Shown here piece by piece: positions 44,074-53,193 of a stretch of 64,000 bases of DNA. The translations under genes and the position numbers were made by a program. Source of the DNA: Streptomyces sp. NBC_01446 (GTDB taxonomy: Bacteria; Actinomycetota; Actinomycetes; Streptomycetales; Streptomycetaceae); contig NZ_JAPEPO010000001.1 in assembly GCF_026340095.1 (NCBI RefSeq), positions 868,001 through 932,000 of the forward strand. Reading direction: 5' to 3'. Each line of letters begins with the position of its first letter. The first letter of the stretch is position 1. The notes below the pieces were generated by a model, which saw only the letters and a list, made by a program, of their open reading frames with translations, was not told where the DNA came from and ran no database searches.

Positions 44074-47000
44074 CTACTTGAGGGCGTACGCCCGGGTGAT
44101 GGTCTGAACGGTGCGGTCACCCGCGGAGTCCCAGACCTCGGTCTTGAGGGTTACGTACCCGCTGGTCTTCGCCAGTTCGGGGTGCTTGACCACGACCTGG
44201 AAGGAGCGGCTGCCCTTGCGCAGGACGGTGGTGGGCTTCCAGCTGGCGCCCTCGTCGTACGAAACCGAGACCTTGGCCCCGGCCATGGCGGTGTTGCCAC
44301 CGCTCCAGCCCTTGGCCCGGCCACCGTCGACGGTGAAGACGAACGCCTGGCCGGCGGGTGCCTGGTTGAGGACGTCGAGCGGCATGCGGTAGCCGATCGT
44401 CACCACTGGCATGGACTCGCACAGCGTTGCTTCGGGCAGCACGCCCGTGTCGCAGTCCTTGACGTCCATCGTGGTCGGGGCGGCCGAGGTGAAGTTCCAC
44501 TCGGTGTGGACCTTGCCGCCCAGGGTGACGCCTGGGTGGTCCGTGGGACGGGACACGTCCTGGACGAAGGTGTACGGGGCCTTCTGCGGGACCATCAACT
44601 GGCTGGTGTCGGTGATCTGCCGGCCATCGCGGAAGAAGGTCCAGGCAGCGGTCGGCCCGTTGACGAGCTGGTGTGCGGGTTCGGCGTCGCCACCGGCGGA
44701 ACTCGTGGTCCGCACCCAGAGGTTGCTGCGGCAGAAGGCGCAGACCGCAGGATCGTCCACCGACGGGTGCATCGGCGCGGCGAGCCAGTCCTTCCGGTAG
44801 GACCTGCCCGGCGTGGGGTAGGTGACGGCGGGTTCGGTCATGAACGCGGAGGACAGGATGCTGGGGTTGACGGTCTGCGCGTAGGCCAGCTCGGGGCTCG
44901 CCAGCACGTAGTCGTCCATGCTGCCGCCCATGGAGACGTACTGCGAGGCCTTGAGCGATGTCGGCTGGTGAGGGCTCCAGACATTGAGCGTCTCGTAGCC
45001 CAGGTGCCGGATCCGGTCGGCGTGGTAGGTGCTCCGGACCTTCACGAAGTCCCTGGTGCTCACGGTCTTGGCCAGGCTGGCGGGAATGCGGCCGTCCGAG
45101 GCGAACTGCGTGGAGTACGTGTAGCCGGATTCGAGGACGCCGGTCAGCGTGACGGTGACCTTGCCCTTGGCGAGCATCGCGAGCAGGGCGCGGCCGCTGT
45201 CGAAGCTGGTGTCGGTGACGGGAATGGGCAGGTCCGCGGCGATCGATCCGCCGCCCAACGGATTCGCCTTGGTGGGTGCCACGAGCACGGTGACTGCCCC
45301 TGCGGCTGCGGCACGTGTGACCTGGGCGTCTACGGCATCGAGGTCGGCGGCGGAGATGAGGACTGCCTTGCCGGCTGCGTGGATCTTGGCGAAGTCCTCG
45401 GCTGTGCCGGTGCCGGCGTCGACCAGCTGCACCTTCTTCGTACCCTCGAAGCGCGGGCTGAGGGCCGATCCGGCCACGGGGATGCTGGACCGCTCGGGGC
45501 TGGTGACCGACACCTGGAGCAGCGGCTGGCGCTCGGTGAGGTAGGTGTACGTCCGCAGCGTGCCGGTCGTGGCCGTCTGGCTGGGGATGGCTCCGACCCC
45601 CCTCTCGGCCCCGTTGAGCAGGCCGGCCGAGCCGAAGAAGTTCCCGTGGCCCCCGGCCCCGTCGTCGCGGGAGATCATCGTCATGTACGAGGACCGCTCC
45701 AGCGGCCGCTTCTCGCCGGTGACCTTGACGGTGGCCTCGGTCGCGGTAGTGCCGTCGACCGTCTGAGTCTGGTCCTGGTGGGCGACGTCGATGTTGGGCA
45801 GGGCGAAAAGGTCCTCCGCGTAGGCGCGCGTGGGTTCGCCGGGAACAGCGGTGTACACCGCGCCCTCGATGGAGTAGCGACCCACCGGCATCGCGAACGT
45901 CGTGCTCGTCTGGCCGCCGTACACGTACACGTGCTGCCAGCTGTCGTTGTCGATGCCGTGGATGGTCAGGCTGGCAATGGACGGGGCATTGCCGAAGCGG
46001 TCCTTGATGTTGACGGTGACATCGTGGTGCTCGACGTCCATCTTGAAGGCGACCGGGGTGTGTACCGTCTCGCCGCTGCCGGCGGTGGCGGTGATGGATC
46101 CGGAGTACTGCTTCGGGGCCAGCCCGTTGGGGTCGAGGGTCACGGTGACGTCGGCGCTGCCGCCGGCCGGCACGGTGAGCTTGCCGCCGCTGAGGTTTGC
46201 GCCCGACAGTGTCATGGCGCCGTCGGCCGGGGCCGCTCCGCTGCTGTCCTCGATCGTGGTGGCGACGTTCAACGTGGTTTCGGCGGAACCGGAGTTGTGG
46301 AAGGTCAGGGTGCGGGTCTGCGGGGAGTACGTGTCTTTCTGCCAGGCGATCAGGCCGAAGTCGGCCCGGCCCGAAAGCCCGAGCTGGGAGTCCACTGCTG
46401 CGGGGACGTCGACCCGGCCGTAGCCCTGCTGGAAGGGGGTGTAGGAGGCGGAGGCCTTGGAATGGGCGGTCAGGGAGTCCTTCAGCTGCTTGCCGGTCCA
46501 GTCGGGATGGCGCTGGGCCAGGATCGCCGCTGCGCCGGCGACGTGCGGTGTGGCCATGGAGGTGCCGCTTGCCGAGGTGTAGTACTGGTTCACCGGGGTG
46601 CCCATAGTGGTGCCGGCTGCGCGGGCGGCGACGATGTCCACTCCCGGTGCGGTGATGTCCGGCTTGATGACGTTGTCTCCCAGCCGCGGACCTCGGCTGG
46701 AGAAGTCCGCCAGCGCATCGGACCGGTCCACGGCGCCGACCGTGAGCGCGGAGTCCGCGATGCCGGGGGTGCCGAGGGTCGACGTGCCGGGCCCGGTGTT
46801 GCCGGCGGCGATGGCGAACAGGGTGTGGGAGGAGGCGCTGAGCGAGTCGACGGCCTGGCTGAGTACGTCCCCGCCCGGGCGGGCGGTGCCTCCGAGGCTC
46901 ATGCTGACGATGTTGGCGCCCTGCGCGACCGCCCAGTCCATTCCGGCGATGATGTCGGCGTCAGTGCCCTTGCCGGAGTTGTTGAGCACCTTGCCGATGA

Positions 47001-47934
47001 GCAGGTCGGCGCCGGGGGCCACGCCCTTGTACTTGCCGTCGGAGTTGGCGCCGTTGCCCGCGATGATGTCCGCGACGTGGGTGCCGTGGCCGAAACCGTC
47101 CTGGACGGTCTGCCCGGCCACGAAGCTCTCGCTGGCCGTGATGCTCGGCGCGACATCGGCGTTGGTCAGGTCGACCCCGGTGTCCAGGACGGCGACCTTC
47201 ACCCCCTTGCCGTTGTAACCTTCGGCCCAAGCCTGCGGCGCGCCGATCTGGGGCACGCTCTGGTCGAGCGAGACTTTCGCCTTTGCGTCGTACCAGACCT
47301 TGGCCACTCCGGCGCTTCCGGGCACCACTGCCGGGGCTCCCCTCTTGGCCCCGCCGGCCCTTCGCACCGGCTTGACGGCTTGCCAGAACTTCTTCGCCCT
47401 GGACTTGTCGATGTCCACCGAGGTCATGCCCAGCTTGGGCATGACCCTCTGGGTGCGAGCGCTCGGCAGACGCTTGGCGTCCTGGTTCAACGCGGCCGGG
47501 GTCGGCTTGCCCTGGAACTTGACGATAGCGGGCAGTTGAGCGCCCTTGGCGTCGCCGTTCCCGTCCTTGAGCATCTGGGTGACGTTGAACAACTCGGGGT
47601 CCACGGTGCCGGCGGCGATAGCGGTCAGCGCGTCCTCGGGATAGACGTACATGTCGCCGTTCCGGCCGCTGATGAGCTGGAACTGTTTCGACGTTCCTGC
47701 CTCGGAGACGACATCCACCGTCGGCTTGCCGCCGGCGCCGGTCGTCACGGCGACGGTGTCCCCTGTGATGAGGGTCAGTCTCGGCGCGGCCGCCGGCGGG
47801 TGTGCGGTGGACAGTGGGACCGCCGCAGGCGGCGACGCCGTCGCAATACCGGGCAGGGCCGTCAGCGACAGGGTGAGGGCAAGGGCCGCCCCCGTGGCGG
47901 CGGTTCGTCTTATTCGGCCGGTGGAGATATGCAT
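44074..47934 (-). CDS. giant secreted S8 (subtilisin-like) serine peptidase 3 with PA-like insert
   Basis: A 1286-residue exported protease. Signal peptide about 1-34 (RRTAATGAALALTLSLTALPG). Propeptide with PRLTLITGDTV (about 51-61) and ELFNVTQML. Catalytic residues are D251 (VAVLDTGVD), H283 (GHGTHVAD), N379 (AAGNTGP) and S459 (SGTSMATPHVAG). A PA-like section occurs near 880-960 (DFAKIHAAGKAVLISAAD, AAAAGAVTVLVAP). The tail ends SVSYDEGASWKPTTVL and ITRAYALK, like peptidases 1 and 2. ATG at 47932-47934 has AGAGGA upstream; earlier codons in frame lack a signal peptide. It diverges from a TrmB-like regulator 186 bases away. Confidence 0.93.
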   Translation of the reverse strand: MHISTGRIRRTAATGAALALTLSLTALPGIATASPPAAVPLSTAHPPAAAPRLTLITGDTVAVTTGAGGKPTVDVVSEAGTSKQFQLISGRNGDMYVYPEDALTAIAAGTVDPELFNVTQMLKDGNGDAKGAQLPAIVKFQGKPTPAALNQDAKRLPSARTQRVMPKLGMTSVDIDKSRAKKFWQAVKPVRRAGGAKRGAPAVVPGSAGVAKVWYDAKAKVSLDQSVPQIGAPQAWAEGYNGKGVKVAVLDTGVDLTNADVAPSITASESFVAGQTVQDGFGHGTHVADIIAGNGANSDGKYKGVAPGADLLIGKVLNNSGKGTDADIIAGMDWAVAQGANIVSMSLGGTARPGGDVLSQAVDSLSASSHTLFAIAAGNTGPGTSTLGTPGIADSALTVGAVDRSDALADFSSRGPRLGDNVIKPDITAPGVDIVAARAAGTTMGTPVNQYYTSASGTSMATPHVAGAAAILAQRHPDWTGKQLKDSLTAHSKASASYTPFQQGYGRVDVPAAVDSQLGLSGRADFGLIAWQKDTYSPQTRTLTFHNSGSAETTLNVATTIEDSSGAAPADGAMTLSGANLSGGKLTVPAGGSADVTVTLDPNGLAPKQYSGSITATAGSGETVHTPVAFKMDVEHHDVTVNIKDRFGNAPSIASLTIHGIDNDSWQHVYVYGGQTSTTFAMPVGRYSIEGAVYTAVPGEPTRAYAEDLFALPNIDVAHQDQTQTVDGTTATEATVKVTGEKRPLERSSYMTMISRDDGAGGHGNFFGSAGLLNGAERGVGAIPSQTATTGTLRTYTYLTERQPLLQVSVTSPERSSIPVAGSALSPRFEGTKKVQLVDAGTGTAEDFAKIHAAGKAVLISAADLDAVDAQVTRAAAAGAVTVLVAPTKANPLGGGSIAADLPIPVTDTSFDSGRALLAMLAKGKVTVTLTGVLESGYTYSTQFASDGRIPASLAKTVSTRDFVKVRSTYHADRIRHLGYETLNVWSPHQPTSLKASQYVSMGGSMDDYVLASPELAYAQTVNPSILSSAFMTEPAVTYPTPGRSYRKDWLAAPMHPSVDDPAVCAFCRSNLWVRTTSSAGGDAEPAHQLVNGPTAAWTFFRDGRQITDTSQLMVPQKAPYTFVQDVSRPTDHPGVTLGGKVHTEWNFTSAAPTTMDVKDCDTGVLPEATLCESMPVVTIGYRMPLDVLNQAPAGQAFVFTVDGGRAKGWSGGNTAMAGAKVSVSYDEGASWKPTTVLRKGSRSFQVVVKHPELAKTSGYVTLKTEVWDSAGDRTVQTITRAYALK

Positions 47935-48119
47935 AAAGATCCTCTCAGGGCGGAACTGGTGAGACGTGCACAGGTGGTGCCGCAGACGGACCCATCGCCG
48001 CCAACGGGCTGAGGTGCGGGTCTGCTGCGGTGGAAGTGAAACGCATCCACCGCGCCGCCGGGGGCTTCGCACCAGGCGTAACGTCGCCAATGACGAGTTT
48101 TTGCCACGCGCGTTGGGGG

Positions 48120-49193
48120 ATGTCGATCATGCTCGAGGTACTCGGTATCGACGCGGAATCAGAGACCCTCTACGCCGCGTTGCTCACCGCGCGGCCGGCC
48201 GCGCCCGACGACCTGGCGTGCGCCACCGGGCTGTCACCGGCCCGGGTGCGCGTGGCGCTGCGTCGGCTCCAGTCGTCCGGACTGGTGAGCCGCCGGCCCG
48301 GCCGCCCGGTCACCTACGTGGCCATCGACCCCGAAGTCGCCCTGGACGGACTGCTGCTGAGCGGGCAGGAACAGCTGCACCGGGCGAAGGTCCGCGCCGG
48401 GGAGTTCACCGAGCGGTTCCGTCAAGCGGTGACCACCCGCGACCCGGCCGCCCTCGTCGAGATCGTCACCGGCGCCGACGCGGTACGCCAACGGGTCGAC
48501 CAGGCCGTACGCAGTGCCCGGCACCAATTGCGCGGCTTCGACAAACCGCCGTACTACCCGGGCCCCCTCTACGCGAACGAACCCGAACTCGAGCTGCTCG
48601 CCCGCGGTGTCACCGTCCGGGCGCTGTACGACTCGGACGGCATCAACACGCCCGACCGGCTGAGTGTTCTGCGCATGTGGGCAGCCGCAGGTGAGCAGGC
48701 CCGAGTGCTCCACGACGTTCCCACGAAGATGGCCCTGGTCGACGACAGAATCGCGATCCTGCCGCTGAGTTCGGGCTCGGGTCCGGACCCGAGTCCGTCC
48801 TTTGTCGTCCTGCACCGCTCAGCGGTGCTCGACGCGCTGTCCGCACTGTTCGAGACGCTTTGGGTGGTGGCCCTGCCGTTTGGTCTCGACGATGTGGAAA
48901 GCGCCGATCCCCACCGCCTGTCGCCGGAGGAGCGCCTGCTGGTCAGCCTCCTGACGGCGGGGCTTCCGGACGAGGCCATCGCACGGCAGGCCGGCGTCAG
49001 CTACCGCACGCTGCAGCGTCGTCTGCGCGCGCTGATGGAGCGGGCGCACGCGCAGACACGCTTCCAACTCGGCCTACACGCCGCAGCGCATGGATGGGTG
49101 GCCGCGCCTGTGCCCTTGCCTGCGCACGCGGCACCGCCGGGGCTCGAGGACGGCGCGCCCGCCACCGGGGTGAACGAAGAGGTCATGGAGTGA
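48120..49193 (+). CDS. TrmB-like N-terminal / LuxR-type C-terminal HTH regulator 2
   Basis: A 357-residue one-component regulator with the same layout as the one at 14820: TrmB-like winged helix (LEVLGIDAESETLYAALLT, DDLACATGLSPARVRVALRRLQSSGLVSRR), central effector region (LVEIVTGADAVRQRVDQAV, RIAILPLSSGSG) and a C-terminal LuxR-type HTH (LLVSLLTAGLPDEAIARQAGVSYRTLQRRLRAL). Start is ATG 48120 or the in-frame ATG at 48129, which has GGGGGA about 8 bases ahead. Divergent from S8 peptidase 3, so very likely its regulator. Ligand unknown. Confidence 0.9.
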   Translation: MSIMLEVLGIDAESETLYAALLTARPAAPDDLACATGLSPARVRVALRRLQSSGLVSRRPGRPVTYVAIDPEVALDGLLLSGQEQLHRAKVRAGEFTERFRQAVTTRDPAALVEIVTGADAVRQRVDQAVRSARHQLRGFDKPPYYPGPLYANEPELELLARGVTVRALYDSDGINTPDRLSVLRMWAAAGEQARVLHDVPTKMALVDDRIAILPLSSGSGPDPSPSFVVLHRSAVLDALSALFETLWVVALPFGLDDVESADPHRLSPEERLLVSLLTAGLPDEAIARQAGVSYRTLQRRLRALMERAHAQTRFQLGLHAAAHGWVAAPVPLPAHAAPPGLEDGAPATGVNEEVME

Positions 49194-49462
49194 TCGCGCA
49201 GATCCCGCGCCGAGGTGAATCGCCGACTTGTATGGGGATAGCGGTACGCGGTCGGGTTGGCCGCTCGTAGCGTGCCGTAGGACGCCGGGTCGGGTGATTC
49301 GTGAATCGCCTGCCGCTCTTCGGGGCTGGCTCTCCCGGGGTGTGTCACCGCCCCGGCGTTCGGCTGCGGTCTGACTCAACAGAGGCGCGTCCTGATCCGC
49401 CGGCCTGGAAGTCGGCGTGTCGGCTGCGGCTGACCCGTCGTCCGACCGTGAGGAACAGTCCC

Positions 49463-49511
49463 GTGATGCTGATCGGAATCGACCCGCACAAGTCCACCCA
49501 CACCTGTGCCG
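49463..49511 (+). pseudogene. IS110-family transposase, first 16 codons
   Basis: VMLIGIDPHKSTHTCAV is the start of IS110 transposases (RuvC-like DEDD Asp in GIDPHK). It is cut off by the left inverted repeat of the next element. The remainder of the IS110 gene is not seen on the other side. Confidence 0.7.
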
Positions 49512-49512
49512 T

Positions 49513-50683
49513 TCGGAAACTCATCGCTACTGCTCGGAGGCGGTCTGGCGCGGCATCACTGTCTGCTGGAACCCTGGCCGGGTGATCGTTTCACTGGTGT
49601 ACCAGGTGGCGCGGAAACTGCTCGCGGTTCCGGCAGTGCTGCTACGCGGAGAGGTGGCCAAGGACGCGGAATTGCTGGTACTGCGGCACGAGAACGCGGT
49701 GCTGCGCAGGCAGCTCACGAAGCCGGTGCACTACGACTGGCGGATCGGCTGTGGTTCACAGGGCCGTCCTCGCTGATCCCCCGGCGCCGGTAGGCGCAGG
49801 TGTTCCCGGTGGCGCCCACGACGATGCTGGCGTGGCACCGCAGGCTGATCGCCCGGAGGTAGGACTGCAGCAAGCGCCGGAGCAGGCCCGGTCGACCGTC
49901 GACCGCGAGTGCGGTGAAAGCTCTGGTACTGCGGCTCGCCAAAGAGAATCCGCGCTGGGGCTGCCAACGGATCCAAGGGGAAATCGTCCGGCTCGGACAC
50001 CGGTCGGCTCGACGACGATCTGGGAGACCCTCACCGCAGCGGGATTTGATCCGGCCCCATGCCGCAGCGGTCCGACGTGGCGCGAGTTCCTGATCGCGCA
50101 AGCTGAGGGCATCATTGCCGGCGACTTCGTCCATATCGACCTGGTCGATCTACGCCGGGTGTGCGCGCTCGTGTTCGAGCACGGCACACGCCGGCTGCAC
50201 ATCGCGGGAGTGACTGCCCATCCCACCGGGCCCTGGACGGTGCAACAGGCGAGAAACCTCGCCGTCCAGTTGGGTATGCGGGCGGACTCGCTGCGTTTCC
50301 TGCTCCGAGACCGGGACTCGAAGTACACCGACCCCTTCGACGCGGTCTTCGCGGCCGACGACATCCAAGCTGTGAGAAGCGCGCCGCGGGCCCCTCGGAT
50401 GAACGCCCACTGCGAACGGGTCATCGGCACCCTGCGGCGCGAGGTCCTCGACCACCTCTTGATCTGGAACGAGTGGCACGCCCGGCACGTCCTCGATGCG
50501 TACGCCCGGCATGACAACGGTCATCGCCCCCACCAGGCTCGCCGACAGCTCCCTCCCCTCGCCCGGAAGCACCCGACGCCCATGGCCGCTCCGTCCGCTC
50601 ACCGGGTTCTGCGCACCCGAATACTCGGCGGCGTGATCAACGAGTACAGATATGCAGCCTGACCATGGGCGATGAGTTTCCGA
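49513..50683 (+). mobile_element. decayed integrase-core IS with 15-bp inverted ends
   Basis: TCGGAAACTCATCGC at 49513-49527 is exactly inverted at 50669-50683. Inside lies one transposase frame with several frameshifts. Left flank is an IS110 fragment; right flank is a different transposase fragment, so a target duplication cannot be seen. Confidence 0.8.
49582..50662 (+). pseudogene. integrase-core transposase with multiple frameshifts
   Basis: N terminus from GTG reads SLVYQVARKLLAVPAVLLRG, LVLRHENAVLRRQL; the frame breaks after VHYD. Further parts appear as LADRLWF-type and [14 protein letters not shown] pieces in other frames, then a long frame [63 protein letters not shown], ending ILGGVINEYRYAA. 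DDE residues are still readable but at least three indels block translation. The fragment at 24980 belongs to the same family. Confidence 0.88.
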
Positions 50684-50693
50684 GCAGCACAGG

Positions 50694-51123
50694 GTGATGC
50701 AGCTCGGGCGCAATCTCGTCATGGACTTGGAGGACGCGGGCGGCAGAGCCAGGTTCCTGATCCGGGACCGCGACTCCAAGTTCACCGCAGCGTTCGACGC
50801 CGTGCTCGCCGATGCCGGGCTGGCGGTCGTCAAGAGCGGTGTCCGGATGCCCCGGATGAACTCGGTGATGGAACGGTGGATACAGACCTGCCGGCGCGAG
50901 CTGCTGGACCGCGCCCCCCTATGGAACCAGCACCAACTCCTCCACACGCTGCTCGAGTTCGAGTCCTTCTGCAACGGGCATCGGCCGCACCGGACCCTGC
51001 ATCAGGCGGCTCCACTCCGCACTCTCCGAACCGATCACCGAACCAGGACAGATCGGGCACCTGGAGGTCCACCGACGAGATCGACTCGGCGGAGCCCTTC
51101 ACGAGTACCACCAGGCCGGATGA
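50694..51123 (+). pseudogene. C-terminal transposase fragment of the 36236 family
   Basis: Reads GRNLVMDLEDAGGRARFLIRD, AFDAVLADAGLAVVKSGVRM, RMNSVMERWIQTCRRELLDR, then changes frame and ends RRDRLGGALHEYHQAG. Its downstream sequence TCGGCACCCACAGAC matches that after 38797, marking a shared right end of the IS family. Confidence 0.85.
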
Positions 51124-51227
51124 TTAATCGGCACCCACAGACTTGGTGGCAGGAGCCGCTTTCGTCGCTCGTTGCTGCGGGAGGACAGGGCGGGTGACGA
51201 TCGCCTGACGTGCCGGCCGCTGATGAG

Positions 51228-52109
51228 CTACGGACCGGTTATGGACATGCGGATGCTGCGTGTGACTTCCGCGGCACCGCCCAAGTGGACCAGCAGCCCC
51301 GACGCGTCGTGCTGTGCGGTGGCGGTGATCGTGGAGGGACTGCCGAGGGAGTCCCCCATGTCGACGGCGATGTCGCGGATGCCCTGGCCCGCCAGGTGCG
51401 CAGCGAGGCAGGCGGTGCTGTTGGCGTTGGCGATGTCTTCCGCGACGCCGATCGACGGGGCGAACATGCGGGCCGCGACGCTGCCGGTGGGCGTCGGCAC
51501 CGAGTAGGCGTAGCAGCCCAGGAATCCGAGACGGTCGCAGGCGGCACGGAGCCGTTCGAAGTCCGGGCTGAGGGTGGTGAGAGCGGACCGCGCAGTAAGG
51601 GGAACCAGCAACCGCGACCGCCCCACAGAGGCGACGCGGGTACCGGGAGCGAGTGTGCCCGAGGTGACACCGAGTGCGGGCAGGACAAGGTCGCACTCGG
51701 CCGCTGTGGGCCTGCGCAGGCCTACGGGACCGGGGTCGAAGGCGGCATTGACATGCGTCTCCTCCCGTACGGACCAACCAGGGAAGACACGCCCTGCCGC
51801 ATGGATGGTGGCTCGATACTCCTGGCCCCCGGCGCGCTCGGCCAGGAAGGCCAGAGCGGCAACCGTCCCGTGACCGCACGCAGGCAGTTCTCCCTCGGCG
51901 GTGAAGAAGCGGAGGGATACGACCGGACCGCCCCGTCGGCTGTCGTGCACCGACACGAAGACGGCGTGCGACGTTCCCATCGCAGCCGGCACACGACGGC
52001 GTTCATCGTCACTCAACGGCGCCTCGTCCAGCACCGCGGTGGGACTACCGCCGTGGCCGTCGCGCAGACACGCGCTGACGATCGTGACGGGCAGACCGTG
52101 CCTACTCAT
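51228..52109 (-). CDS. PhzF-family isomerase-like protein
   Basis: A 293-residue protein of the phenazine-biosynthesis PhzF / diaminopimelate-epimerase fold. Signs are the two-domain layout with GGSPTAVLDEAPLS near the start (usually G-N-P-A-V), SLRFFTAEGELPACGHGTVAA, ANANSTACLAAHL at the start of the second domain region and GLLVHLGGAAEVTRS at the end. No phenazine genes are nearby, so it is a stand-alone isomerase of unknown substrate, as most PhzF-like proteins are. ATG at 52107-52109 has AAGGA about 13 bases upstream. It follows the HxlR gene on the same strand by 64 bases and may share its promoter. Confidence 0.88.
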   Translation of the reverse strand: MSRHGLPVTIVSACLRDGHGGSPTAVLDEAPLSDDERRRVPAAMGTSHAVFVSVHDSRRGGPVVSLRFFTAEGELPACGHGTVAALAFLAERAGGQEYRATIHAAGRVFPGWSVREETHVNAAFDPGPVGLRRPTAAECDLVLPALGVTSGTLAPGTRVASVGRSRLLVPLTARSALTTLSPDFERLRAACDRLGFLGCYAYSVPTPTGSVAARMFAPSIGVAEDIANANSTACLAAHLAGQGIRDIAVDMGDSLGSPSTITATAQHDASGLLVHLGGAAEVTRSIRMSITGP

Positions 52110-52173
52110 CGCAGTGCCGTGATCCTTGTGCCGGACCGGCGTCCGCTTCCCCCGCCCACCGCCGGCTCCACGT

Positions 52174-52527
52174 TCATGCCTCCGCAGGATTCTGATCGTT
52201 CTGTTCTTGCTCCTGCGCCCAGGTGATCGCCCATTCGTTGAGCGGTTGTAGGGCGTGACTGAGTGCTGCCCCCAGGCGAGTGAGCTCGTAGCCGTCGGTT
52301 GAGGGGGCGATGATCCCGCTTGACGTGAGTTCGCGAAGCCGCTGGTAGAGGACGCTGGATGACAGTCCTTCGCAATGTGCCAGCAGCGTGCGGGCGCCGA
52401 GCGGACCCGCACGCAGCTCCCAGAGAATGCGCAGCGCCCACCGACGGCCGAAGAGGTCCATCGCGGCCATGATCGGACGGCCGGTCGTCGATCCACGAAC
52501 CGGTGTTCCTGGGCGCGGTGGCGGCAT
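52174..52527 (-). CDS. HxlR-family winged-helix regulator
   Basis: A 117-residue HxlR regulator: IMAAMDLFGRRWALRILWEL, HTH LLAHCEGLSSSVLYQRLRELTSSGII and wing PSTDGYELTRLGAAL, then NEWAITWAQEQ. One Cys (in AHCEG) lies in the HTH, the position that senses oxidants or quinones in some HxlR-type proteins; that is inference. ATG with AAGGAGG 7 bases upstream. Divergent from the carboxymuconolactone-decarboxylase-like gene across two palindromes. Confidence 0.92.
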   Translation of the reverse strand: MPPPRPGTPVRGSTTGRPIMAAMDLFGRRWALRILWELRAGPLGARTLLAHCEGLSSSVLYQRLRELTSSGIIAPSTDGYELTRLGAALSHALQPLNEWAITWAQEQEQNDQNPAEA

Positions 52528-52537
52528 GACCCTCCTT

Positions 52538-52589
52538 GTGTTTCGTTATTCGAAACACTAGCATCCATGCGTGTTTCGAATTTCGAAAC
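52538..52589. promoter_or_regulatory. two HxlR operators in the divergent gap
   Basis: Site 1 is GTGTTTCG-N5-CGAAACAC (52538-52558). Site 2 is GTTTCGAA-T-TTCGAAAC (52573-52589), a perfect 17-bp odd palindrome. Both share GTTTCG/CGAAAC, are 31-35 bases apart centre to centre (about three helical turns), and cover the promoters of both genes. Confidence 0.8.
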
Positions 52590-52608
52590 AACCTCAACGG
52601 GAGCGCCG

Positions 52609-53193
52609 ATGTCGCGAATAGCCCTGCTGGAACCGCCGTACGCCGACCAGGCCGGAGCGCTGCTCGCGCGCATGATGCCCGGGGACGTGCCGCCGATCGG
52701 GCTGTTCCGGATGTTCGCCAGAAACCTCCCGATGGCCGGCGCCATGCACGGATGGGGGCGCTATGAGCTGGGCCGACAGCTGACCCTGACCATGAGGGAA
52801 CGCGAGATCGCCATCGACCGGACGTGCGCGCTGTGCGGCTGCGAGTACGAGTGGGGCGTGCACATGATGACGTTCGCCGAACGGGTCGGGCTCACCCGCG
52901 AGCAGGCGGCATCCCTGGTGCACGGCGACCCCGCTGACGAGTGCTGGACGTCCGAGCGGGAACAGCTGCTCATCCTCGCCGTCGACGCGCTGCACGAGCG
53001 TTCCGACATCGATGACGCGCTGTGGACACAACTCGTGTCGGTCTTCGACGAGCTCCAGCTGCTCGATCTGCTCCTGCTGTGCGGGTGGTATCACGCCGTC
53101 AGCTTCGCCGCGCGCGCCACGCGCGTGCCGCACGAGCCCGGCGCGCCTCGCTTCGCCGACTTCCTCCCCATCACGACCGCGACCAACCGGTGA
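52609..53193 (+). CDS. carboxymuconolactone decarboxylase-like (AhpD-fold) protein
   Basis: A 194-residue AhpD-fold protein. IDRTCALCGCEYEWGVHMMTF holds a CxxC with the downstream Glu and His arrangement used by AhpD-like peroxidase partners and by carboxymuconolactone decarboxylases; C-terminal helices LQLLDLLLLCGWYHAVSFAAR complete the fold. ATG has GGGAG about 7 bases upstream; an earlier ATG at 52567 lies inside the operator and is not used. Divergent from HxlR and overlapping by four bases (GTGA) with the truncated MFS gene, so a redox-stress operon is likely. Decarboxylase activity is not assured. Confidence 0.9.
   Translation: MSRIALLEPPYADQAGALLARMMPGDVPPIGLFRMFARNLPMAGAMHGWGRYELGRQLTLTMREREIAIDRTCALCGCEYEWGVHMMTFAERVGLTREQAASLVHGDPADECWTSEREQLLILAVDALHERSDIDDALWTQLVSVFDELQLLDLLLLCGWYHAVSFAARATRVPHEPGAPRFADFLPITTATNR

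Noticed and set aside
44182..48012. 1276-codon open frame antisense to S8 peptidase 3
   Set aside because: High third-position GC keeps the opposite strand open. Its translation is Gly/Val/Asp/Arg-rich and has no family-like motif, while the other strand has a full catalytic triad and signal peptide.
51228..52109. a phenazine biosynthetic locus around the PhzF-like gene
   Set aside because: No other phz-type gene is nearby; PhzF-like proteins are widespread outside phenazine pathways.
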